NCBI GenBank assembly: GCA_021300175.1
Contig: JAJTIC010000052.1
Location: 16,635-80,634 of the forward strand
DNA length: 64,000 bases
Origin: Pseudomonadota bacterium
Lineage (GTDB): Bacteria; Bdellovibrionota; Bdellovibrionia; Bdellovibrionales; Bdellovibrionaceae
Reading direction: 5' to 3'
Shown one piece after another: positions 26,481-37,065 of the stretch (within the stretch, counting starts at the first letter, position 1; every line of letters starts with the position of its first letter). The notes below the pieces were generated by a model, which ran no database searches, was not told where the DNA came from, and saw nothing but the letters and a program-made list of their open reading frames with translations. The translations under genes and the position numbers were made by a program.

Positions 26481-27332
26481 ATGGCAAAAGCAAAAAGCAA
26501 AACGGCACCCAAAAAAGAAACGAAAAAAGAATCAAAGTCAGTGGCTAAGTCATCGAAATCGCCTGCAAAAATTGCGGCGAAGAAGGCAAAGGATACAGCC
26601 AAAACTTCGGCGAAGAAAGCTTCTGCGTCAAAACCCACATTTAAAGATTTGGCAAAGTCTGTCGTGAAAATGGCGACAAAAGCGGCAAAGTCTGTAGTCA
26701 AAGTGGAAGCTGCTCCTGTGAAGCCAGAGCCAAAATCGGGGAAAGTTGAGAAAGCTCCTAGAAAAGAAAAGGCCGCCAAAAAAGGTAAGAAGAAAGATGT
26801 TGAGTTCGAAGATGAGGATCTTCTTGCCGGAGATGAGGATCTTGGGGCTGAAGAGATCCCTGATCTTTCTGAGTTTGATGAAGTAGAAGTGATTGAAGAA
26901 GAAGAGACGGAAATCGAAATTACTGTTTCTTCAGAAATGAAAAAAGATTCTGATGAAGAAGTGATTTTGACCGATGCTGAAGGTCGAAGGCTTTGCCGCG
27001 TTCGGGATTGTGACCAAGCAGCCACCGTGGAGGGTTATTGCCGTTACCACTATTTGTTGCTTTGGAAGAAAATTCAAGTTCGCCGCAAAATTTTGCAAGA
27101 CGGAAAGCTCGAAAGGTACGTGGAAGAACTCACTTCGAGATATCCAGATAAATTCTTAGAAATGATCAAAAAAGACCTTCGTACGGAGAAAGACTTTTTG
27201 GCAGCCATTGCAGAGTTGGAAATCGATGAAAGTGGTCTTGAAAGTGAATTTGAAGATGATTCTCAGAGCTTTGCCGACGAAATTCGCGGCATGGGTGAGT
27301 CTGCAGGAATGGGTGAAGAAGAAGAGTACTAA
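26481..27332 (+). CDS. Histone-H1-like Lys/Ala-rich protein with acidic linker and Cys/His cluster
   Basis: The 283-residue product has three parts. Residues 1-110 are Lys/Ala/Ser-rich like histone H1 tails (KKAKDTAKTSAKKASASK). Residues 110-160 are strongly acidic. A C-terminal domain holds C172-x4-C177-x9-C187-x2-H190 (LCRVRDCDQAATVEGYCRYH), a plausible zinc site, followed by a helical region and an acidic tail. This suggests a nucleic-acid-binding protein, perhaps acting in nucleoid compaction, but the family is not recognised. ATG 26481 has no clear Shine-Dalgarno. A TTGACA at 26442-26447 lies upstream without a good -10. Confidence 0.75.
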   Translation: MAKAKSKTAPKKETKKESKSVAKSSKSPAKIAAKKAKDTAKTSAKKASASKPTFKDLAKSVVKMATKAAKSVVKVEAAPVKPEPKSGKVEKAPRKEKAAKKGKKKDVEFEDEDLLAGDEDLGAEEIPDLSEFDEVEVIEEEETEIEITVSSEMKKDSDEEVILTDAEGRRLCRVRDCDQAATVEGYCRYHYLLLWKKIQVRRKILQDGKLERYVEELTSRYPDKFLEMIKKDLRTEKDFLAAIAELEIDESGLESEFEDDSQSFADEIRGMGESAGMGEEEEY

Positions 27333-27349
27333 GACTCTTCTTCTCGCTT

Positions 27350-27907
27350 TTAGTGCATCTCTTCTTTCTTTTTTTTCTTCCCTTTACCTGAAAACATCGA
27401 GGGTTCATTGATCTCTCCAGGCTCTTGTTCGTAGAGATCGTCAGATTCCTCTTCTTCGTTCACAAGGCTGGATTGATCCATACCTAAAATGCGATCGGCT
27501 TCTTTTTCTAAGTCGGAATTCTCAGTCGAGAATTGGAGCCAGATTTTTCGACCTTCAAATTCGTACTCTTGCCAGCTGAGGGGAAATTCGATGCCTTCTT
27601 CACCTGCTTGGAAAAAGTCGCTCATCATGCTGGCTACGGCATCGATACAGTTGGCCATGTTATCCATGGCATCGTTACCCTCAGCTTTGTAAGTGGCTGA
27701 AGCTTCGAAGTTATTTTGAACAATACGCCCTTTTTCAAGAAAGCCAACGCGAAGCACAATCTCTTCGGGATAAATGCGCCCATCAACGATCAGCTTGGAT
27801 TGACCCAGTTTTTCAGAAAACTCTTGTCGGAAAACATCTTCGATTTGAGTTCTGTACTCTTCAGGGAAAGCAGTCCATTTTTTTGAAGTTTTCAGACGAG
27901 GTTTCAT
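27350..27907 (-). CDS. Unknown cytoplasmic protein with acidic and Lys-rich tail
   Basis: I do not recognise this 185-residue protein. Residues 1-125 look globular (FPEEYRTQIEDVFRQEFSEK, SKLIVDGRIYPEEIVLRVGF, MDNMANCIDAVASMMSDFF). The rest is acidic and ends in a run of Lys. AAAGGA precedes the ATG. It converges with the histone-like gene and diverges from miaB. Confidence 0.65.
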   Translation of the reverse strand: MKPRLKTSKKWTAFPEEYRTQIEDVFRQEFSEKLGQSKLIVDGRIYPEEIVLRVGFLEKGRIVQNNFEASATYKAEGNDAMDNMANCIDAVASMMSDFFQAGEEGIEFPLSWQEYEFEGRKIWLQFSTENSDLEKEADRILGMDQSSLVNEEEESDDLYEQEPGEINEPSMFSGKGKKKKKEEMH

Positions 27908-27928
27908 TGAGGATCCTTTGGCTTTGAA

Positions 27929-27957
27929 TTGACACTTTTTCAGCCCTTCTCTATAAC
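27929..27957 (+). promoter_or_regulatory. Sigma70 promoter of the miaB operon
   Basis: TTGACA (27929-27934) and TATAAC (27952-27957) are separated by exactly 17 bases, a near-consensus promoter. Transcription would start about 28 bases before the GTG of miaB at 27992. A second TTGACA at 27969 is too close to the gene to be used. Confidence 0.75.
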
Positions 27958-27991
27958 CCAGCTAGCTTTTTGACACAATAAGGAAAATCCG

Positions 27992-29332
27992 GTGCAAACA
28001 TCTGAAAAGAATGGCGTTTATATCTCTACTTACGGCTGTCAGATGAACGAGAACGACAGCGAGCGGATGTACAGCTTGCTCGAAATGGCAAATTTCACTC
28101 CGGTCACATCGGCGGATCAAGCTGATTTAATCATCATCAACTCTTGTTCAATCCGCGAGAAGCCAGTTCACAAAGTCTACTCCGAAGTCGGGACTTATCG
28201 AAAACTCAAAGAGCAAAAGCCCCATTTAAAAATTGGAGTGGGGGGCTGCGTGGGCCAACAAGAAAAAGACAACCTCATGAAGAGTGCGCCCATGATTGAT
28301 TTTGTTTTCGGCACTGACACGATCGATCAGCTGCCAGAGCTTGTGTTCAGGGCGATCGAAAGCAAAGAGCGGCAAGTGAACGCCAAATTCGAACACCGAG
28401 CGCCTTATCATGTCGAGACGTTGGTGAGAAATCCGGGTGTTTCCACCTTTGTGAATATCACAAAGGGCTGCGATAACTTTTGCACTTTCTGGGTGATGCC
28501 TTACACTCGTGGCCGCGAAAAATCTCGCCCCATGGTTCATGTCTTGGAAGATGCAAAAAAATTAGTCAAACGAGGAGTGAAAGAAATCACTCTGTTGGGT
28601 CAAAACGTGAACTCTTACAAATCAGACTGCGGAGCCGACTTTGCAGATCTCATCGAAAAAGTCGCTCAAGAGTCGGGGGTTCAGCGTTTGCGCTATACAA
28701 CATCTCATCCGAAGGATTTTAACCAAAAGCTCGTGGATGTGATGTACCGAAATCAACCGGTGGTTTGTGAGTACATCCATTTGCCATTCCAGGCGGGGAA
28801 TTCTCAGATCCTCGAGCGGATGAACCGAGGTTATACACGGGAGCAGTATTTAGAAAGAATTTCGATGATCAAAAAATCGATCCCGAACGTTGTACTGTCA
28901 ACAGATATCATTGTAGGCTTTCCTGGTGAAACAGAAGCTGAATTCGAGGACACCATTTCTTTGGTTCAAGAAGTGGGTTTTGAAACTATTTTTGCTTTTA
29001 TGTATTCGCCAAGACCATTCACCAAAGCCGCTAAATTTGAGGATCAGGTTCCCGAGCCCGTCAAGTCAGAGCGCTTACAAAGATTATTTGCAGCCCATGA
29101 TGAAATGGCGATGAAATTAGTGAAGCGTTATGAAGGTCAGATTCTCGAAGTTTTGATTGAAAAATACGATGAGAAACGAAAGACCGTCTCAGGCAGATCC
29201 ACTCAGAACAAACTTCTGCATTTGGCTGGGGACGCCTCGATGATTGGAAAGACACTACCAGTGAGAGTTCTTCAAGCATTTCCGAACACGCTGCGCGGGG
29301 AGATCTTATCAACTCAGGATTTGCACGCATGA
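27992..29332 (+). CDS. miaB: tRNA-2-methylthio-N6-dimethylallyladenosine synthase MiaB, altered radical-SAM motif
   Basis: MiaB adds a methylthio group to i6A37 of tRNA with two iron-sulfur clusters. The 446 residues show the N-terminal cluster cysteines C16 (STYGCQMNEND), C52 (INSCSIREK) and C86 (GGCVGQ), the radical-SAM barrel and a C-terminal TRAM domain. The radical-SAM motif should be CxxxCxxC, but here it is C160-DNF-C164-TF-W167: the third Cys is TGG (28490-28492). Everything around it is intact (VMPYTRGREKSRP). So this is either a sequence error, an inactivating change or a real variant. The start is GTG 27992 with AAGGAAAA upstream. The gene overlaps the next by ATGA. Confidence 0.88.
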   Translation: MQTSEKNGVYISTYGCQMNENDSERMYSLLEMANFTPVTSADQADLIIINSCSIREKPVHKVYSEVGTYRKLKEQKPHLKIGVGGCVGQQEKDNLMKSAPMIDFVFGTDTIDQLPELVFRAIESKERQVNAKFEHRAPYHVETLVRNPGVSTFVNITKGCDNFCTFWVMPYTRGREKSRPMVHVLEDAKKLVKRGVKEITLLGQNVNSYKSDCGADFADLIEKVAQESGVQRLRYTTSHPKDFNQKLVDVMYRNQPVVCEYIHLPFQAGNSQILERMNRGYTREQYLERISMIKKSIPNVVLSTDIIVGFPGETEAEFEDTISLVQEVGFETIFAFMYSPRPFTKAAKFEDQVPEPVKSERLQRLFAAHDEMAMKLVKRYEGQILEVLIEKYDEKRKTVSGRSTQNKLLHLAGDASMIGKTLPVRVLQAFPNTLRGEILSTQDLHA

Positions 29333-29880
29333 GATCTGATTTTGAAAATGATTTCGCATTTAAGTTTTCTGCTGAGCACTTTGAAGAAAATGCTTTCCGT
29401 GAAGAAGATTTGATTCAGCTGAAGCCCATGGGGATCAGTATGAATGCTGACGCTGACCGGCCAACTCTAATTCTTAAAAACGAAGAAAAGAACCTGACTT
29501 TGCCAGTTCCGCTAACAGCACTGGAGGCAGGAGTCACTCTCACTCAGTCTAACCAGAGCATTGCTCCAATCAGTCCGCATAAATTCACGCAGTGGGTTCT
29601 TGAAAGCTTAAACATACAGGTTTCTCGATGTGTCTTTGTGGAAATTAAAGGCTCCTTGCAGTATCTGCGTTTGTATTTCGAAGGTCATCCTCAGTATGGC
29701 AGCTACAAAATGCGAGCTGATGAAGCAATGTCCGCGGTGCTTCACTTGGGCGTCCAAATCTATGCCACTCAAGAGTTCATGCAGAAGTCAAAAGTGCTGA
29801 AAGCAAATTTGGAAACTCTGACTCAAGGGTTGCAGCTGGCACAAGTGCTCGATCAAAAAAACCGAGGGTATATTCAATGA
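29329..29880 (+). CDS. DUF151 (bifunctional nuclease)-like protein
   Basis: The 183 residues resemble the DUF151 family: LKPMGISMNADADRPTLILK, LPVPLTALEAGVTL, and MRADEAMSAVLHLGVQIYAT (the RPSDAIALA-like block). Such proteins often follow miaB in deltaproteobacteria, in line with its ATGA overlaps with both miaB and the next gene. Nuclease activity has been reported for plant members, but catalytic residues cannot be confirmed here. Confidence 0.65.
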   Translation: MRSDFENDFAFKFSAEHFEENAFREEDLIQLKPMGISMNADADRPTLILKNEEKNLTLPVPLTALEAGVTLTQSNQSIAPISPHKFTQWVLESLNIQVSRCVFVEIKGSLQYLRLYFEGHPQYGSYKMRADEAMSAVLHLGVQIYATQEFMQKSKVLKANLETLTQGLQLAQVLDQKNRGYIQ

Positions 29881-30401
29881 GGTCACAGCTTATCCCTGTC
29901 CGCGGTTTTAAACCGGCCGTCGACGCTTCCGCGTTTGTCGCGGCTCAAGCTGTTATTGTTGGCGATGTTCAGATTGGCGAGAAATCTTCGGTTTGGTTTA
30001 ATGTGGTGATTCGGGGGGATGTGGCTCCGATTCGTATCGGCCGAGAAGTGAATATCCAAGACGGGTCTGTGATTCATGGAACTTATGAGACTCAGGCCGG
30101 AGTCTGCCTCGAAGACCGGGTTACCATTGGTCACCAGGTGATGCTTCATGGGTGTCATATTGGTCGTGGAAGTCTTATCGGAATGGGATCTATCGTGATG
30201 GATCATTGTAAAATTGGGGAGCACTGCCTGATTGGAGCTGGAAGTCTTCTAGTGGAAGGCACAGAGATCCCGCCGCGGTCCTTAGTGGTCGGAAGGCCCG
30301 CGAAAGTGAAGCGATCTTTGACGGATGAAGAAGTCGCTCTCCTCGAGAAATCGGCGGATAATTATTTACTCTATTCTTCCTGGTATCAGCCGCAGCCTTA
30401 A
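29877..30401 (+). CDS. Gamma-carbonic anhydrase family protein
   Basis: A left-handed beta-helix of hexapeptide repeats fills the 174 residues (VIVGDVQIGEKSSVWFNVVI, IRIGREVNIQDGSVIHG, VTIGHQVMLHGCHIG, CLIGAGSLLVEG). The metal-binding His residues are at VIHG, TIGH and LHGCHIG, matching the gamma-CA/YrdA group. Members are often poorly active carbonic anhydrases, so function is not certain. It overlaps the DUF151-like gene by ATGA and ends the miaB operon. Confidence 0.88.
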   Translation: MRSQLIPVRGFKPAVDASAFVAAQAVIVGDVQIGEKSSVWFNVVIRGDVAPIRIGREVNIQDGSVIHGTYETQAGVCLEDRVTIGHQVMLHGCHIGRGSLIGMGSIVMDHCKIGEHCLIGAGSLLVEGTEIPPRSLVVGRPAKVKRSLTDEEVALLEKSADNYLLYSSWYQPQP

Positions 30402-30479
30402 GACGTGCGTCATGAAGGTTTCTTTCTGCTAAAGCAGTCCACTTTCGGAGGGTTTTTTTGCTATATTTAGCCCCTGTGA

Positions 30480-31958
<1,479 letters not shown>

Positions 31959-31963
31959 ACGGG

Positions 31964-33502
31964 ATGTCTGAATCAAGATTTCTGATTCTAGATTTTGGTT
32001 CTCAGCTGACTCAGTTGATTGCTCGTCGTCTGCGAGAGATCGGTGTCTTTTCTGAGATCCATCCCTTTGACTACAGTTTAGAGAAGATTCAGGCGTTTAG
32101 GCCAAAAGGAATTATTTTGAGCGGAGGACCGAGTTCGGTTTACGAGAAAGAGTCACCTCAAAGAAATGTGAGTGAGTTGTTAAGAGTAGCTCCTCTTTTG
32201 GGGATTTGTTACGGCATGCAATTGATTGCGAAGGAGCTTGGAGGTGAAGTCACCCCTTCCTCCACTCGTGAGTACGGAGCCAACGTCGTGCGTTGGGACG
32301 AGTCCTTTGGAAGTCTTCCCCAGCTTCAAAAAGTTTGGATGAGTCATGGTGATGTTGTGAAAAATCCTCCGCCAGGCTTTGTGATTAACGCTCGCAGTGA
32401 ATCTGGTCATGCCGCCGCGATGAAATCGAACCGGGTTTGGGCGGTGCAATTTCATCCTGAAGTGGCTCACACCGAGCAAGGCTCTGAAATTTTGAAATCC
32501 TTTGTGCTCGACCTCTGCCAAGCCGAAACAGATTGGAATCCTCCTCATATTGTCAAAGAGCTGATTGAAAAAGCGCAAACTCAAGTTCCTCCCAGTGAGC
32601 ATGTGCTGTGTGCGCTTTCAGGAGGAGTGGATTCATCAGTGGTCGCAGCCTTGCTCACAAAAGCTTTAGGGAAAGATCGAGTCCACTGTGTGTTTGTGAA
32701 TAATGGGCTGCTCAGAAAAAATGAGTACGATTCAGTCCTTGAGAATTACAAGCAACTGGATCTCAATATCCGCGGTGTCGATGCTCAAGCAGATTTCTTA
32801 AAGGCTCTGAAGGGATTGACGGATCCTGAGGCCAAGAGAAAAGCGATCGGAAAAACCTTTATCGATGTGTTTGAAAAAGTGACTTCTGAGGATTTGAAGA
32901 AACATAATATTTGTTGGTTGGCTCAAGGGACGTTGTATCCGGATGTGATTGAAAGCTTTTCTTCGAAAGGCGGCCCGAGTCAGACGATCAAATCTCACCA
33001 CAATGTGGGTGGCTTACCTGAAAAAATGAAACTGAAGCTGATCGAACCTGTCCGCGAACTTTTCAAAGATGAAGTTCGTAAAATCGGAAAAGAGTTGGGT
33101 CTTAGTGATCAGCTTTTGGGGAGACATCCGTTTCCAGGTCCTGGACTCAGTATTCGAATCATCGGTGAAGTGAATGAAACGAGTTTGAAACTGGTTCGCG
33201 AAGCTGATGCTATTTTTATCAATCATCTTCGAGATCATGGTTTGTACGACAAAATTTGGCAGGCTTTTTGTGTGCTTCTTCCTGTGCGAACGGTGGGAGT
33301 CCAAGGAGATGGCAGAACCTATGAGCAGGTTCTTGCTCTCAGAGCGATCACAAGTCAAGACGGGATGACTGCAGACTGGTTTCCTTTTGAGTTTGAGTTC
33401 TTAAGAGACGTTTCAAATCAGATCACCAACCAAGTGCGAGGGATATCAAGAGTCGTTTATGATGTGACAAGCAAACCTCCAGCGACCATTGAGTGGGAGT
33501 AA
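31964..33502 (+). CDS. guaA: GMP synthase (glutamine-hydrolysing)
   Basis: GuaA converts XMP to GMP with glutamine and ATP. The 512 residues show the class I amidotransferase domain (catalytic C82 in GICYGMQ; QFHPEVAHTEQG). The ATP-pyrophosphatase P-loop follows at about 219 (SGGVDSSVVAALL), and the C-terminal dimerisation/XMP-binding region ends near PATIEWE. It is directly after guaB, forming the usual guaBA pair. Confidence 0.97.
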   Translation: MSESRFLILDFGSQLTQLIARRLREIGVFSEIHPFDYSLEKIQAFRPKGIILSGGPSSVYEKESPQRNVSELLRVAPLLGICYGMQLIAKELGGEVTPSSTREYGANVVRWDESFGSLPQLQKVWMSHGDVVKNPPPGFVINARSESGHAAAMKSNRVWAVQFHPEVAHTEQGSEILKSFVLDLCQAETDWNPPHIVKELIEKAQTQVPPSEHVLCALSGGVDSSVVAALLTKALGKDRVHCVFVNNGLLRKNEYDSVLENYKQLDLNIRGVDAQADFLKALKGLTDPEAKRKAIGKTFIDVFEKVTSEDLKKHNICWLAQGTLYPDVIESFSSKGGPSQTIKSHHNVGGLPEKMKLKLIEPVRELFKDEVRKIGKELGLSDQLLGRHPFPGPGLSIRIIGEVNETSLKLVREADAIFINHLRDHGLYDKIWQAFCVLLPVRTVGVQGDGRTYEQVLALRAITSQDGMTADWFPFEFEFLRDVSNQITNQVRGISRVVYDVTSKPPATIEWE

Positions 33503-33507
33503 TCAGT

Positions 33508-36500
33508 ATGAGTTTTGTTCACTTGCATGTTCATTCTGAATATTCACTGCTGGAAAGTTCTGTCCGGCTCAAATCCCTGGTGAAGAAATCAGCCGAGTAC
33601 GGTCAGCCGGCCGTTGCGCTCACCGACAATGGAAACATGTTCGGAGCCATTGAATTTTATTTTGCAGCCAAAGATATAGGGCTTAATCCGATTCTTGGAA
33701 TTGATGCTTACATAGCCCCACAAGGGCGTTTTCATAAAACTCAGGATCGCAATGAAGTGAATAAACCCAACACTCGGCTGGTCTTACTTGCACAGAATTT
33801 CAAAGGGTATCAAAGCCTGTGTGAGATTTCGACCATCGGCTACCGGGAAGGGTTCTATTACAAACCAAGAATCGATTACGAAGTTCTTGAAAAGCACAAC
33901 GAAAACCTCTTGTGTTTGAGTGGTGGAATTAAAGGGGAAGTGGCGCACAGTTTTCTGACAGAGGGGCCTGAAAAAGCTCTCGAGAAGATTCGTCAGCTCA
34001 AAGCCTTATTTCAAGACCGATTCTATTTGGAAATTAATCGCACGGGGCTTCCGGAATGGAAGGAACTTGGGGCGTTTCTGATAGAAGCTTCCAAAATCAC
34101 AGGTGTCCCCTTGGTCGCAGCGAATGATGTCCATTACTTGCATCAAGATGATCAGATTGCTCAAGAAGTTCTGATCTGTATTGGAACGAATAAAACACTT
34201 CAAGATGAAAGTCGTTACCGTCTCGGAAGTGATCAGTTCTATCTCAAATCCACAGAGCAAATGAAGTCCTTGTTTGCGGATATTCCTGAAGCCATTGAAA
34301 ACACTTTGCAAGTGAATGAGCGTTGCCAAGTGAAATTCAAACTGAAAGATGACAATGGAAAGGCGATTTACCATTTACCCAGCTTCCCAACGCAAGAAGG
34401 GCGAAGTTTACGAGAAGAAATTGAAGCTCAATCAACAGCTGGTCTTCAGGAACGTTTTCAGGAAGCAGCAGCTCGGGGAGAGGAAATCTCTGAAGCAAAT
34501 AAGGAGAAGTATCGTCAGCGGTTAGCTTATGAGCTTTCTGTGATCGATCGTATGGGTTTCAACGGCTATTTTTTGATCGTTGCGGACTTTATTAATTGGG
34601 CCAAGAAAAATGGTATTCCTGTGGGACCTGGTCGGGGATCTGGAGCAGGAAGTCTTGTGGCTTTTTCACTCAAGATCACAGATCTTGATCCGGTTCCATA
34701 CAGTCTCCTGTTCGAACGTTTCTTAAATCCTGAGCGTATCAGCATGCCGGATTTTGATATCGACTTCTGCCAGGATCGTCGTCAAGAAGTCATTCAATAT
34801 GTCACCCAAAAGTATGGTGAAGGCTCAGTCTCTCAGATTATCACTTACGGAAAGCTCGCTCCAAAAGCTGCAATTAAAGATGTGGGTCGCGTTTTAGGAA
34901 TGTCCTTTGCGGATGTGGATCAAGTTTCAAAGCTGGTCCCTGAAAAACCGGGAATGACTTTCGAGAAAGCTTTTGCTGAAGAACCAAGGCTCAAAGAAGC
35001 CATGGAAATGAATCCGCAAGTGAATACACTTTTGGATTTGGCGCAAAGAGTGGAAGGTCTCGTTCGCCATGCGGGGATTCATGCGGCGGGGGTGATCATC
35101 GCCGATGGGAAACTTCTTGATCATGCACCCTTGTACAAAGGGGCCGATGGCGAAAACGTGGTTCAGTACGATATGAAACACGCTGAAAAAATGGGTCTAA
35201 TCAAGTTCGACTTTTTGGGGCTTAAAACTCTCACTCATATTTTTCATGCCCTGAGATTGATTAAAGCGAACCGAGGAAAAGAAATCACGACACAAGATAT
35301 CTCTCTTCATGATCCGGGGATCTATGAAATTATGTCCCGAGGAGATACAGCGGGGATTTTCCAGTTCGAAGGGGAAGGGATCACTCAAGCCATTCGCATG
35401 ATTCGTCCGACGAGTTTTGCAGATATCACGGCGATCAATGCTTTGTATCGACCTGGTCCCATGGCAGAAATCCCAAACTTTGCAAAGCGAAAGCACGGAG
35501 AAGCGCCTGTCGAATACATTTTTGAACAAATGCGAGATTCTTTGGCGGAGACATACGGGATCATGGTTTATCAAGAGCAAGTCATGGCAATCGCTTCGCA
35601 AATTGCTGGCTATAGCCTGGGTGAAGCCGACATGCTTCGCCGAGCTATGGGTAAAAAAATCAAAGAAGAAATGGATAAGCACCGGGAACGTTTCCTCAAA
35701 GGTGCAAAAGAAAAAGGCTTTGATGAAAAGAAATCCGGTGAGCTCTTTGACTTAATGGCGAAGTTTGCCGATTACGGATTCAACAAATCACACGCAGCTG
35801 CTTATTGTGTGATCGCAGCACAAACAGCTTGGCTTAAGAATTACTATCCCGCTGAATTTTTTGCAGCACTGCTGAGTACGGAGATTTCCGACACAGACAA
35901 AGTTGTCAAATATGTGAAAGACGCTCAAAAACGGGGAATCAAAGTTCTCCCCCCGCATGTGAACTATTCTGATTATCTCTTTAACGTGGTCGGAGAAGAA
36001 ATTTACTTTGGTTTAGGCGCCATCAAAGGTGTGGGAGAAAATGCGATCACAGCGATTTTTGAAGCTAGAAATTCACTCCCGAGCAAGAAGTTCTCCTCGT
36101 TGAGTGAATTCTTTGAGACCGTCGACACAAAGAAGCTCAATAAAAAAGTAGTGGAATGTCTCATCAAAGCGGGAGCCATCGATCGCTTCGGTTATCATCG
36201 AGCTCAGTTGATGAATGGCTATCCACAATTCTTGGACCGCGCGGAGGAATCTCGAAAGGACAAAGAAATGGGGCAAGTGTCCCTTTTCGACCTCGGTGAA
36301 TCTACAGAGAAAGAAGTGAAACTCGAAGCTGCTAAGCTTTGGTCTCGGACTTTGTCTTTGGCCAACGAAAAAGAAGTGTTGGGCTTCTACTTGAGCGATC
36401 ATCCGCTGAGGGGTTTTGAAAATTTGGCAGCTGTTTGGACGACAGCTCAAGTTCAAGCGCTGTCAAAGATCGCTGAAGAACATAAAGCGAAACAAGTGAA

Positions 36501-37065
36501 AGACAATGCGCCCAAGAAATACGATCCAAGAAACCGAGACCAGGGCAAGAAGCGAGTTGTCTTAAGTGGACTTCTTGTGGAGTCAAGAGAAGTCATCACC
36601 AAGAAGGGAACTCGGATGGCCTTTGCAAAGCTCGAAGATCTTTCAGGAGCTGTTGAGCTTGTTGTTTTTCCTGACACCTATGCGAAAGTGAGTGATTTTC
36701 TTAAAGAAGAAAGGCCTGTTTTGATTGGCGGTCTTCTCGAAAGTGAGGAAGGTGCTCTCAAAGTCATCGTCGATAGTATTATTCTCTTGGAAGATGTCTT
36801 GAAAAAGACGAAGCGGGTCAGTGTTCATTTAGATCAAGTTCAAGAGGAAAGCTACGGGATGCTGGTTTCTTTACTTTCTGAATTTCCAGGTTCTACACAG
36901 CTTGATTTTGTGCTGTCACTGAAAGAGCTGGGAACTGAAGTCCATATCGAAAGCTCAGTGAAATCAGTGCAGATCTCGAATGAGTTGTTAGAAAGTATTC
37001 ATGCCCACTTTGGCGGCACGCAATTTGTAAAAGTGCATATGAGCGAAGGGAGTGCTCAAATATGA
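33508..37065 (+). CDS. dnaE: DNA polymerase III alpha subunit
   Basis: DnaE is the replicative polymerase. The 1185-residue protein has the PHP domain (FVHLHVHSEYSLLESS; AVALTDNGNMFG), the palm with catalytic Asp in MPDFDIDFCQDRR, GPGRGSGAGSLV, the fingers, a helix-hairpin-helix region and a C-terminal OB domain (KKRVVLSGLLVESREVITKK). ATG 33508 is preferred: it gives the family N-terminus and has GGGAG eight bases upstream, while the earlier start at 33493 lies inside guaA. The stop overlaps the next gene in ATGA. Confidence 0.96.
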   Translation: MSFVHLHVHSEYSLLESSVRLKSLVKKSAEYGQPAVALTDNGNMFGAIEFYFAAKDIGLNPILGIDAYIAPQGRFHKTQDRNEVNKPNTRLVLLAQNFKGYQSLCEISTIGYREGFYYKPRIDYEVLEKHNENLLCLSGGIKGEVAHSFLTEGPEKALEKIRQLKALFQDRFYLEINRTGLPEWKELGAFLIEASKITGVPLVAANDVHYLHQDDQIAQEVLICIGTNKTLQDESRYRLGSDQFYLKSTEQMKSLFADIPEAIENTLQVNERCQVKFKLKDDNGKAIYHLPSFPTQEGRSLREEIEAQSTAGLQERFQEAAARGEEISEANKEKYRQRLAYELSVIDRMGFNGYFLIVADFINWAKKNGIPVGPGRGSGAGSLVAFSLKITDLDPVPYSLLFERFLNPERISMPDFDIDFCQDRRQEVIQYVTQKYGEGSVSQIITYGKLAPKAAIKDVGRVLGMSFADVDQVSKLVPEKPGMTFEKAFAEEPRLKEAMEMNPQVNTLLDLAQRVEGLVRHAGIHAAGVIIADGKLLDHAPLYKGADGENVVQYDMKHAEKMGLIKFDFLGLKTLTHIFHALRLIKANRGKEITTQDISLHDPGIYEIMSRGDTAGIFQFEGEGITQAIRMIRPTSFADITAINALYRPGPMAEIPNFAKRKHGEAPVEYIFEQMRDSLAETYGIMVYQEQVMAIASQIAGYSLGEADMLRRAMGKKIKEEMDKHRERFLKGAKEKGFDEKKSGELFDLMAKFADYGFNKSHAAAYCVIAAQTAWLKNYYPAEFFAALLSTEISDTDKVVKYVKDAQKRGIKVLPPHVNYSDYLFNVVGEEIYFGLGAIKGVGENAITAIFEARNSLPSKKFSSLSEFFETVDTKKLNKKVVECLIKAGAIDRFGYHRAQLMNGYPQFLDRAEESRKDKEMGQVSLFDLGESTEKEVKLEAAKLWSRTLSLANEKEVLGFYLSDHPLRGFENLAAVWTTAQVQALSKIAEEHKAKQVKDNAPKKYDPRNRDQGKKRVVLSGLLVESREVITKKGTRMAFAKLEDLSGAVELVVFPDTYAKVSDFLKEERPVLIGGLLESEEGALKVIVDSIILLEDVLKKTKRVSVHLDQVQEESYGMLVSLLSEFPGSTQLDFVLSLKELGTEVHIESSVKSVQISNELLESIHAHFGGTQFVKVHMSEGSAQI

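Noticed and set aside
26453..27025. 190-residue minus-strand frame rich in Ser, Phe and Ala, opposite the Lys/Ala-rich gene
   Set aside because: It mirrors the repetitive Lys/Ala/Glu codons of the real gene on the plus strand and has no protein-like composition of its own.
30428..30461. Possible terminator between the gamma-carbonic-anhydrase gene and guaB (T-run at 30454-30461)
   Set aside because: Stems are only four base pairs or interrupted (CTGC/GCAG; CC..GG), too weak to call.
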